The translations under genes were made by a program, and so were the position numbers. The notes under the pieces are model-generated. The model saw only the letters and a program-made list of their open reading frames with translations, was not told where the DNA came from and searched no databases. From Penicillus capitatus (Eukaryota > Chlorophyta), in contig OZ287694.1 of the NCBI GenBank assembly GCA_965649825.1, positions 434,001-498,000 on the forward strand: a DNA stretch of 64,000 bases, in the 5' to 3' direction. Shown piece by piece: positions 55,132 through 64,000 of this stretch. Each line of letters starts with the position of its first letter. Within the stretch, counting starts at the first letter, position 1.

Positions 55132-56917
55132 AGCATGTTGCAGTTCGCAAATCCGAAGTTGAGAGTGACTCGACAAGGCATAGGCGCTCAAGGACTGGAT
55201 ATCTCGGATGCGCTGTTTGAGACAACGAAGGCTGACTTCCCGAAGAAGCTCCGTGGTTCAGAATCCAGTTTTATGCGTGTTTGCATCGACTTCCCCAGAG
55301 ATGTGTTTCTGCACATGTGTTCCGCGGTCAAGCGACCAGATGCTCGTGTTCAGTCAGGTACGCAGAGGAGGAGCTTCTGTCGTGTGTCCTTCTTTGTCGA
55401 ATGATGGATGCTGTAGGCGTGAGTCTGAAGGCGACTGTAGGTGTGGTCAGCCAGGCTGAAGTCGTCGTGGCAATCGCCGAAGAGTTCAGAGAGCTCTGTC
55501 TTCAGATCTGGCGCATGATGTGCCCGAGTGGCATGGGGGTTATATAGGACCCGATCTGCTGAGAGATTCGGCTATCGCCTACGCGAGATCCAGCAATGTG
55601 GAGTGGCTGAAGCGTTTAGATATGGCGAGGATTAGACGACTGAAACCGCTATCAGATCTGGCGATCCGATTCCGGACATTGTGTTTGAAGGCGTTGAGCG
55701 CTCTGTATTCGAAATCGGAGGATCGAAAGACAACGAGACAGGAAAGCAGCAGCAGGGTGTTGATCCTGAGTTTTACGACGGACGCAGTCAGCGTGCACCT
55801 TACAGGCGACACCGTGGAAGTTGCTCGTCGTGAATGAACCTGCGATCGCCACACCTCGAAACACGACAATGTCAACCAGATGCTTATGGTCTCAGAAGAG
55901 TGAGATGTAACTCACTAAAATCTATTTCTTGCCTCTCGACTGTAGGTTCGTTGGAAATTTGCACGCTACCTGGAAGGCGTTCGGATTCGTTGGCATGACG
56001 TCGTCAGAGAGTGACTCCGTTTCTCCATCCAGTTCCGAGTATCGACAGCTCCCGCCTTCTTTGTGCTGTGTCACGGGCTTGTTTCAATCTGACGATGCGG
56101 AAGCGAACATCACTGGTGTCGATTGGCAGCAGTGTCGACATCGATTGGCGATGTCGCTGCGGAAGGACTCTTTTCTGAATAACGTGACGTCGATCTACGA
56201 GTCGCCAGGAGGCAGTCGCGCGGGGGACCACGATAACGAAGCGCGAGACGATTCGTCTGGTGACAGAGAGTTTTTCTTTACACCCTCGGTATCGAGGCAA
56301 ACGCGTTTATCATATGAGCAGACATTCCACTCCTCCCATTCATTCCGGATGTGCGAGCTGGATAGAAGAGCGAGAGTCAGAAGCAGTGTCGACAGTTTCC
56401 AATGAATCGCATACGAAAGCATGTGGCGGCTGGTGGCGTGAACAGGCGATAGGTGCCGCATTCAGAGGACATCAGAAGCGACCAGACAGCATGCTCGCTG
56501 CCTGTCCCATTTCTCAGTGCGTCTGGAACCACATAGCAGCTTCATGAACTCTTCGTGACGTTCCACACGCGGCCTGACTTGAATCAGTCGCATCACAGGA
56601 AAGGCCATTCGACAATTCCGTCTCGTACGGCAATGGAGAAGTTCAGTAATCGCACTTCTGTTGATTGCGACAACGAGGAAGACACGGGGCTCGCGTTTTC
56701 AGGTGAACTCACACTGACGTCGTTATGTTGTGTTGAAGAAAAGATCGAGCATATGTCTTTGATGGTCAAAAAGATGCACATGGCATCTGCGTCTAATACA
56801 CCAATGCAGCAGCTCCACACCGCAAGAGGCTCGCGAAGGTACCCTGCGAAGCGTACGCACGCAAGCACCGCTCTCAGCCCAGATGCACTGTTAAATGGCA
56901 AAGGTCCACTTGTGTAG
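55132..56917 (+). CDS. Probable spliced gene, unrecognised
   Basis: A plus-strand chain of protein-like frames. One segment reads LQFANPKLRVTRQGIGAQGL ... PRDVFLHMCSAVKRPDARVQ (55132-55360). Others are IAYARSSNVEWLKRLDMARI (55570-55837) and VDWQQCRHRLAMSLRKDSFL (55990-56400). A segment ending near 56917 contains DCDNEEDTGLAFSGELTLTS and EEKIEHMSLMVKKMHM. Candidate GT-AG introns are visible (for example one ending GTGAACAG near 56448), but not all frames could be joined. It may be two genes. No family recognised. Confidence 0.35.
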
Positions 56918-56965
56918 CAGAGTTTCCGTATTGACACTTAGATGCCCTGTTTAATGGCAAAGGTC
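56881..56965. repeat. 26-bp direct repeat upstream of the four-TM gene
   Basis: Segments 56881-56906 and 56940-56965 match at 24 of 26 positions (shared AATGGCAAAGGTC). They lie about 170-250 bp before the 57134 start codon, so they may be promoter elements or a local duplication. Confidence 0.8.
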
Positions 56966-57133
56966 AAAAATGCGTGGTGGAGATTCTGAAACGACGGAGG
57001 CCATTCATTCATTCGCCATCGATTTGTTTTGCACGCGCGCGTCTTGTGGTCTTGAATTTGTTTGCTGAATTCTGTTGCTTATTTCTCTATCGCCCAGCAC
57101 CCCTTTGCCAAACGTGTCTCTACGATTTCTGCC

Positions 57134-57640
57134 ATGCGGACGCGTCTTTCCACCCTCATCGAGGACGGCACCGTCGTGCTCCGACTGTTGCAGTGGGTCT
57201 GGTTTTCGTCCCTTGTGTTGGCTGGATACTTCAGTCTTCAGTGCGTTTACACACTCGAGCCTCTAGATGACCGTTTTGAGGCACTGGGTCACGCGGCCTC
57301 TATTGTCTACGGTTTTGTCGTCGTCGGTCGCTGGATCGCCATTTTTTACTGGGGGTACTCTTGCCCGCCGATGTGCATCGCCAGTTTCACTCGTCGGCAT
57401 CATTGGATGCATCGATGCATGCCTTGGCTGTGCTATATTCTATGTGCCTTCTTTATTTCTTTTTTCGTCGTTGTTCCTATTTCGCTCTATTTCGCGAATA
57501 TAGCATCTGCGATAGATCACATAGACAATGCTGTCTACTCGGCTGGCGGCCTGATCATGGTTTTCCACATTCTGGGTCATTTGTGGATTCTCTTTTCGTG
57601 CCAGCAAGGTGACACGATTGTCGTTGAGGATGAACCTTGA
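57134..57640 (+). CDS. Four-span membrane protein (168 aa), unrecognised
   Basis: Uninterrupted frame with a standard stop at 57638. ATG at 57134 is chosen because it directly precedes a normal cytosolic leader (MRTRLSTLIEDGTVVLRLLQ). The frame is open back to 57062, so a longer form is possible. Four hydrophobic segments: VWFSSLVLAGYFSLQCVY, AASIVYGFVVVGRWIAIFYW, CYILCAFFISFFVVVPISLY and GGLIMVFHILGHLWILFSC, with a Cys/His-rich loop (CPPMCIASFTRRHHWMHRCM) between spans 2 and 3. The tail is acidic. The layout resembles tetraspan proteins, but no CCG motif is seen. It is one of the few intronless genes here. Confidence 0.65.
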   Translation: MRTRLSTLIEDGTVVLRLLQWVWFSSLVLAGYFSLQCVYTLEPLDDRFEALGHAASIVYGFVVVGRWIAIFYWGYSCPPMCIASFTRRHHWMHRCMPWLCYILCAFFISFFVVVPISLYFANIASAIDHIDNAVYSAGGLIMVFHILGHLWILFSCQQGDTIVVEDEP

Positions 57641-59185
57641 TAGCATCGATCCTCGTATTATTCTTTGACAACATCGATCTCAGTGACAGACATTCTTTAA
57701 CAGCGAGGGTATCAATGACATTTATTGCCATTTTTTGTAGTCGGGGGGTTGCATCAATGTCTCTGTCGCGGTTCGACAGAGAAATCTGTTCAAGGCTCAA
57801 TATTCAGCGGCACTGTTTCTATAGACGAAGGATGCCCTTTCGTTGGAACAGTGCAGCTGTGCGAGCGATCTAGTGTCCAATTATGATTCTTTTCTTTCCA
57901 CTTTTTTGAGAGCTATGGATGTCCTTCGCCGATCCGAAACGCAGAAATTGTCGCTGTTCGGCCAAACAAACGAATAGAAAGAGAAACTGATTCCACAAAG
58001 CTGTCTTCCAGCAAGTGTGTGACAACACACCGCGTCTCTCCAAATGAAAAGGCCTAGCAGCGTTTAGACCGTTTGTATGCCAAGTTTAAAGATCTGATCT
58101 GAATGAAGCGTGTGTCTTGCCATCGCGATCCGATCGACTCCGACGTAGAGCGGCTCTGTTCTCGTTATCTTCATGCGCCTGATTATAACACACGCTCTGC
58201 TGGAGTATCGTCTGTGGATTCAGAACCCTTGAATGCATCGCTCTCGCGGCTCTGGCCTCGACCATTCGCCCGTTGCGAGGATGGCGTTGCGTCGTCTGCA
58301 ATTCGCCTGCCATGTGCCACTAGTGTGAGAAGTTCTTTCGCCCCCCCCCCGCGGGCCAGGAGGGATACGAAGATTCGGCCTGAAATGCAGAATGTAGACG
58401 ACGCGGGGTGGCCGTAAGTGAGTCAGTACTGCGTCAGCCATGGCAGTGCGATCCATCGCTGGCGAAGAGCGTCGTTCTCGTATCTCCGTCCGCTGCGCAC
58501 TCAACACCACTGCCGTCGTAGCGACAGTCAATCTGCCAGAGGCGACGTCTACCATCAGACATGAAGCAAGTGACGGCGACAACAGAAAGAGAGCGCTGAA
58601 CGCTGTTGTGACAAAGAGGACATGAGAACGGAAAACTGCGAGAGGCGCCTCCGTTTCCACAGAATCAAACTGGCCTCCCCTCGTTTCTGTCGCCGAATGC
58701 AGCGCAGCACAGACGATGACGGACTGTTCTATCGTTTTTTTTTTCGTAAGAAATCTCTTCGGCGAAAGGAAGCGGACGTATGTTACTCGATGTCTTTGAG
58801 CTCTCCGCATATGTCTGACCAAGCATCGAGTGCTCGATTCTCTTTTTCAGAAGGACTAAGCTTCGGAGATAGCTTGTTGTTAGAGGCGTTCTATCATTGG
58901 AGATAACAGCTAGATTCCTAGCGTATGCTCCAAAGAGAGGGAGGCTGAACTCAGTAAGGGGTGTTATCCAATGACAGTGCTCTACTTTGAAAGAATTGTT
59001 CAAGTTCTCTCGCTCGTTATGCCTTTTTTGATGTCGTTCGCGCGCGCGATAGATCGCTGTTGCGTTTTGGCTGTCGTTGTTTTCGGGATCTGAGATCATA
59101 CGGTAGGCCGTCTTACATGCGAGACGTCCACGACATCCGACAGTGTGAAAGTATACCTTTGGTCTAAGCATGATTTCGCGAAAAG
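57641..59185. other. Stretch without a supported gene
   Basis: Overlapping frames on both strands (58103-58417 plus; 58220-58822 and 58665-59201 minus) have no recognisable motif. A minus-strand hydrophobic segment (LFVTTAFSALFLLSPSLA) near 58590 might be a signal or membrane exon. A poly-C tract sits at about 58341 and a poly-T tract at about 58736. Confidence 0.3.
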
Positions 59186-59900
59186 ATGTCGAGCCGTTCA
59201 TCCGACGGCTTTGGCAACTTCTCGACAGACAAGATTGCTCAGAAAGGAAAGTACAGGGAGAGATTTGGGTGGAACAGTAGAGAGGTTGTCATGGATTGTA
59301 AAAGACGTAAAAGAGTCGCCGGAAAATGTAAAAGACGTCAAACAGTCGTCGGCGAAGTCGTCGAGGACGCACGGAGGGCAACGGAGAAAGTCGTCAAAAG
59401 GCCGTCAGGAGAGTCGTCACGGGCGGGCTTACGTTGGCGACGGCGTTTTCTCGACTGTGGGGATCGACCCGAAGCGGATGGTGCAGTTGGACCAGTTCGA
59501 GAAGTACGACCGCGGGGGTTCGATACCTGCGCCGGACACAGAGGAGGGTTGTCCCATCAGAGTTGCCCGGTTGTGTCTGGCGAGCCCGCGCCGAGTTGGA
59601 TGGGTTACGGCGGGGAAAGGACAACGTCGCGCTGAGTTCGGGGGCCGACGACGATGGAGTCTCACCACCCGGACAAAAACTTTTGGATTTTTATTTAACC
59701 GTCGCTTCTGTTCTTGCGCTCCTCCGCCTTCGCGAGTTCCGTTTGAGCTACGCAGTCGATTTCTGTCGACTCGATTCTGTCAAAGGTCGCGTTCGACGAC
59801 CGATTCGATTACAGCGGGGATGGCAGCGCCTCTTGCAACGCCGTCCGACAGTTCTTAGCAGCCCGTTTTGGGGTGTAATACACCGAATAGACACATGGGA
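59186..59900 (+). CDS. Possible spliced gene, unrecognised
   Basis: Plus-strand segments with protein-like composition: MSSRSSDGFGNFSTDKIAQK from 59186; YVGDGVFSTVGIDPKRMVQL then DQFEKYDRGGSIPAPDTEE at about 59430-59545; and GKDNVALSSGADDDGVSPPG with LLDFYLTVASVLALLRL at about 59610-59740. A short Lys-rich repeat (GTAAAAGACGT) lies at 59298-59336. Joins and function are unknown. Confidence 0.3.
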
Positions 59901-60599
59901 TCCGGTTTTTTCGTCAAGAACCATCTTTTCTGTGATACCTTGCGTGCAGCTTGCGGTGACAGTGTGAAAGAGCATACAGCGCATTCTGTTACCCTGCTGC
60001 CTTCCATCGTAGCTGTCTTGCTGAACAGTTGTGGCAGGATTGGTTTGTCGATACAAGAGGCGATCTTCGTTGCACACGTGGTCGTTGTTTAAGAAACGGA
60101 ATATCGGTAGATATCGTCGTCAAGAGCGGTGTGTGGTTGTTGCAGATCGTGCACGGCAAGGGCCATGTCCGGCAGGATTCCTCTCTCGACGAGTGGCAGT
60201 TTCCTTTCGAACACATGATCATCTATTCAGTGTCGTCGTCTAACGAACGCGATCCTTCTTCGTCCAACGTTTTGTGCTTCGTCCAAAGAACTTTGTTTAT
60301 TTGCTTTACAAGGATATTCACATTGTGCGATGCAGTTCTTGGCCAATGTATCACAAAGTGAGATCAGAAAGAATCCACCCACGTATGTGCTATCCATTGC
60401 GAGAACAACATGTCTAAACAGCGTCCCCTTCGCTCTCTTCTGTCGACTCGATGGAATTCAGCCAACAAGCTGTCCTACTGCGTACACAATAACCTGCTGG
60501 TCAATTGTGGAGCCCGTATCCAAAAGCACAGGTTGCCCCGCTCCGTCAATTCCTTCATCCTTGGTGGCCTTTGGGGGAGTTTTGCTAAGATATTTCTGT

Positions 60600-61000
60600 G
60601 GGGTTTTTCCACGACAGTATTCTGGGTGGTTCGTTCGAACACTGAATCGTAGTCGGTTTCTTCTCTTTCTGTCTCTTCTTCGTTTTCTTTTCCTCCTCTT
60701 TCACTTCCTCTGCAGCGACGTCGACGTCGGCATCGTTGTCCCCTTCCCCCTCACTTTCCACATCTGCTACATCAAAGTCGATATCGTCATAGGATACGAC
60801 GTCCGTATCTATCTCAGCATTGTCTTGGCGCTTCGTCCGATTTCATTGCTTCTGCAATGCAGTTGTGATAAGACGACAGATGACTCTTGGGTAATAACCG
60901 AACCAAGAACTTCGTGTGTGGTCGTCATCTCTCTTTCCGAATCTATCACTTCTTGCAGTCCGAAATCATCTTCAAAGGCGACGCTGATGACGTTACCGTA
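60600..61000 (-). CDS. Possible acidic/lysine-rich exon(s), unrecognised
   Basis: The minus strand reads VVSYDDIDFDVADVESEGEG ... EEVKEEEKKTKKRQKEKKP at about 60820-60650, and FEDDFGLQEVIDSERE at about 60985-60935. The biased acidic-then-basic composition looks like a real disordered protein tail. No start, stop or family could be fixed. Confidence 0.3.
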
Positions 61001-61011
61001 GTCGGGGGCAG

Positions 61012-62257
61012 ATGTGGAACCCAGAGGCGTCTGCGTGCCACACAGAACGGTGTGAATTTCCTAGACGACACTTAACGTTACACACCCTTTGCAGGTTTCC
61101 CGAAATACCAACAGAAAAATCGAAATCGCGCAGGTTTTATCCATCGTTAAACGCGTGTCGTTTTTTCGACTTGCAGAAATATGAAGAACAAAGAAACGCT
61201 CCGGCGCAAACGAATCTCATCGCAAAACCGCCAGTTGTACGAAGAGGCGTTCCACAGACAAGACACCCGCATGAAACCGATAGCCTGCGGCTGGATGCCG
61301 GAAGTCACCTCTCCACACTTTCCAGTTGAGCCTGCGACGCACAACAACGAAAACAACCCACCCATAGATTCAGACATCTCTTTTCTCTCAGTCTGCGGCG
61401 TTTTTCTGCTCTTCCACTGGGCGATAACTGCAGAATCAAGAATGTGACTTTAAGAGATGCTTATTCCATGAATTCCGTAAAGCCTAGATGAGCCCTCGAC
61501 GCATAGGATATATTGTTGTAAGGTTTCGCCCTCGAGAGTTTGAGGCTAGAGATCGCGGAGATACCTAGTGCCTTGTCTCTATTAGCTGGCTAGCAGACAG
61601 CCCCACGGCAATCGTTGTGACACGACTAACCGATGTTCGCGTTGTTGGCTCGACAGGTTGCTGCCCCGTCGAGGCCGAGACCAAATGGTCGAGAGTGGGG
61701 CCAACGAGCCGCTTCGCTGAGGCCATCGATCTCAGTCCCGAAGGTCCTGGTCTTTGTACGACAATCGGTAACACATTTCTCCGTTTGAAAAAGTGTTTCT
61801 GTAAATGCCAGTATAAGACGGGAAGAGTTTCACAGCGTCGGATGGTGGTATCGATTCACTTGAGGGCTAAACGACGCGTTAGATATCTTTCGTGATAAAT
61901 ATGCTGTGTGATTTATTAGGTCAAGGAAGATGCGAGTAAATCCGGCTACAGGACTGTCTAGTACTACGCATTGAACCCGGTGCGGATAGGCAGCTCTCGC
62001 AGCGTTATGACGAGAGCATTGGGTCAGCCCGACCAGATACCAACCCGCTTCCAGAATTCGCTCTCCACGTCGCATCGGATGAGGGTCTGTTTGAAAAGCG
62101 TGACAGCTACGACGGCATCGCAGAGTTCTGCACGATCCTTCGTTGTAAACTTAAATCGAGCTCGGTTCACAAATTCTACGACCCGTTCATCGACACAATG
62201 AACGTTACGGAATTCGAGCCGTTCTTTGACGAGCGAGATCGAATCATGAATGTCTAA
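61012..62257 (+). CDS. Probable spliced gene, unrecognised
   Basis: The 3' exon is persuasive: about 61955-62257 reads VLRIEPGADRQLSQRYDESI ... LPEFALHVASDEGLFEKRDS ... KFYDPFIDTMNVTEFEPFFD and ends in TAA. An upstream exon at about 61617-61770 reads VTRLTDVRVVGSTGCCPVEA ... PEGPGLCTTI before a GTAACA donor. Frames at 61012-61447 may be earlier exons. No family recognised. Confidence 0.4.
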
Positions 62258-62472
62258 GGAAGTAGGCCGTCTTCATAAAACACGACTACGCTATTGCGGC
62301 AACAGAGAATCGAAACAAATGAAATATAATCTTTGGTATCCTTCATTCGTATCTGCATATTTGATCCGACTTTTGGGAAAGACGCCCGTCCAAGCTTCTC
62401 TTCAGCGAGGAGCGGAAAAACAACAGGACAAGAAGATTCCTTATGTCCTTGACAAACCGCATATGTTGTGCT

Positions 62473-63910
62473 TCAAAAGCCAGTCATGGCGAGTTTCACG
62501 ATGGCGTGGGTCTCTTCTTCAGTCTGCACGACTCCGTGAAAAGGCAGGTGTGATGCGGAGAGATCGATCGCACTTGTATGCCATTCTTCTGCGTTTGGAG
62601 TTCTTTGTTCATGTCCATGGCGCCCTTGGGAAGATCCGTCTGAAACCATCGATGTTCCATGATTCCTTCCATGTCGATGCGTTGGGTTGGATCCTTGTCC
62701 AATATCTTGTGCAGCAGGTCGCTCAGATCGGCAGAGATGGCGGGATGATCAGGGATCGTTAACGGCGCTTCTGCAATTCTCTGGCGATGAACAGGATCGA
62801 TAGCAGAGACAAAGAATGAGGTGACTGCTCACTGTCATCATTCGTTGCGGTTTGTCTTGCCGATCGAGACTTCTTTTTTCGGTGTTATCAAAGGGATACG
62901 ATGCAAAAATCATGGTGTAAAGAAAGAATCCACACAACCAAATGTCCGCTTTCTGAAGCGACACGCAGACACACGTCATCTTCGGGATGTCGAGCAATGG
63001 AACGGGTACTTTGCTGTCATACGTCTGTCCTTGCCTTGTTGCGAAGATGGCCTCTGGTGCCATGTAGGCAGGCGTGCCCACTCTCGGATGCGTCGATCCA
63101 CACATATCGTTCTGTGCAGAACGGAATGTCGAAAAAAAGCTTAGATGACAAGACAGACACGGCTTACCTGGCTATACCTAAAGCCACAGATTTTGAGGAG
63201 AGGCCATTGGCCACTACTCAGCAGAGCATGTTCAAGCTTGATATCATGACTTGTCACTCCCAGTTGATGGCAGTAATCTAAACTGATGATAAGCTGCTGA
63301 AAAAACCAGCGTGTCTGATTCTCGTTGAGTCCGTCTTTCTTCTTAACCAGATCCAACAGATCGCCACCCGGAGCGTACTCCGTGACGATGCATAAGTGTC
63401 GGGGCGTCAAGTATACCTAGAAGTTTATCACACATCGCAATTTAGCAATGCTGTAGAGAATTTGCGACAACTGAACAACCTCTTCAAACTGGATCACGTG
63501 ATGATGAAGTAAGTTTCGATGGTTCATAATCCCTTGCAACACATGCTCGTCGATCTGTCATCACAGTTCGACATTGGCGGAGTCTTTCGCCGGATGCATG
63601 TGCTTTACTTTTTTCCCGCGTTCGATGCACTTGACGGCATACTGCTCTCCTGTGCATTTGTTTTGAGCCAAGTGGACGGAGCCGAAGTCTCCGGAGCAAA
63701 TGTCTTTGACCTGCCGTTGCGTCGAAAGCACTTCATCGGCAACACATTCCTTTGCTGTTTGCTTGCCTTCTTGTAGTATCTCTCATTTCTGAGAGGCGGT
63801 GCGTCCATGAGCTGTGAAGAGGGCTGCGGTGGTAGATACTCGACGGCTTCTTGGTCTCCTTCTCGCTTGTCCCTCTCCTCCTCCTTGCAAATACGCAACA
63901 TCAATGGCAT
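62473..63910 (-). CDS. SnRK2-like serine/threonine kinase, probable pseudokinase
   Basis: Minus-strand spliced gene. The N-terminal exon (ATG 63910) precedes a glycine loop (ICSGDFGSVHLAQ) and the VAIK Lys (YAVKCIERGKK). A GT-AG intron leads to IDEHVLQGIMNHRNL. Then come LTPRHLCIVTEYAPGGDLLD, the catalytic-loop position VTSHDIKLEHALL, the DFG position LKICGFRYSQ, and VGTPAYMAPEAI with an intact APE. KADIWLCGFFLYTM and DLLHKILDKDPTQRIDMEGI follow. A final GT-AG intron precedes ETHAIVKLAMTGF and the stop at 62473. SnRK2 kinases read REIINH, HRDLKLEN and KICDFGYSK at the corresponding sites. Here the alpha-C Glu is Gly, HRD is SHD, the loop Asn is His and DFG is GFR. The fold is kept but catalysis is doubtful. 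The joins around the N-lobe and 62.8-62.95 kb are not fully fixed. Confidence 0.72.
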
Positions 63911-64000
63911 GCGACAGAGAAATGGATGCAGACAGAAGCGGCGGGGTCATCTGCACGTGCATGCTGACTGTGCGCTTCGTTCAATTCATCCCCAAGAGGG
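63911..64000. other. Right edge, upstream of the kinase
   Basis: No frame assigned. An in-frame stop lies shortly upstream of the 63910 ATG on the minus strand, consistent with that ATG being the start unless a further 5' exon lies outside the window. Confidence 0.3.

Noticed and set aside
58338-58352. Poly-C tract as a possible contingency/phase-variation switch.
   Set aside because: No supported gene spans it.
59510-59530. tRNA T-loop-like GGTTCGATACC.
   Set aside because: No matching acceptor or anticodon stems around it, and the stretch reads as a coding segment (DRGGSIPAP).

Overview
This is a nuclear window from a flagellated protist. It encodes an axonemal dynein heavy chain, cytosolic ribosomal proteins uL16 and eL14, translation factor eIF2B-alpha and a STAT-like SH2 protein, all interrupted by many very short spliceosomal introns. 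The introns I could place by protein homology are 32-65 bp, mostly GT-AG with a visible GC-AG minority. Many share two short motifs (TGATGTGAC and AAGAGTGAG) in either orientation. Genes are packed tightly: 41 bp between two divergent starts, 24 and 33 bp between two convergent stops. Dynein genes, giant Pmp-repeat membrane proteins and introner-like introns suggest an alveolate, perhaps a dinoflagellate or syndinian such as Amoebophrya. A stramenopile is not excluded. This assignment is inference only. No bacterial operon logic applies.

Left part (1-33.4 kb) is gene dense. In order: a class-I glutamine amidotransferase (-, runs off the left edge), a new single-pass membrane protein (+), an endonuclease III (-), a giant Pmp-repeat/multi-TM surface protein (-), a STAT-like protein (-), a 34-exon dynein heavy chain (-, 15 kb), uL16/RPL10 (+), a two-TM tail protein (-), eIF2B-alpha (+), an unrecognised spliced protein (+) and eL14/RPL14 (+).

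Middle (33.4-40.7 kb) holds no convincing gene. Its core is a satellite array at about 35.25-38.34 kb: a roughly 300-bp unit carrying a variable number of 24-bp subrepeats. Diverged interspersed repeats lie on both sides.

Right part (40.7-64 kb) starts with a second Pmp-repeat surface protein (-) that contains a recent 156-bp intragenic tandem repeat. A poorly resolved gene and a carotenoid cleavage dioxygenase (-) follow. Then comes a sparse, lower-GC stretch with a T-rich block and two clear inverted repeats. After that are several unresolved spliced genes, a compact four-TM protein (+) and, at the right edge, an SnRK2-like kinase (-) whose catalytic motifs are degenerate, so it is probably a pseudokinase.

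The genes do not form one pathway. The two Pmp proteins are surface/sensory candidates, dynein serves the flagellum, uL16, eL14 and eIF2B-alpha serve translation, and the STAT-like protein and pseudokinase are signalling candidates. For dynein (34 exons), endonuclease III, STAT-like, eIF2B-alpha, uL16, eL14 and the 836-1727 gene, every exon junction was traced and the reading frame closes. For the other spliced genes only the outer limits or parts are given.
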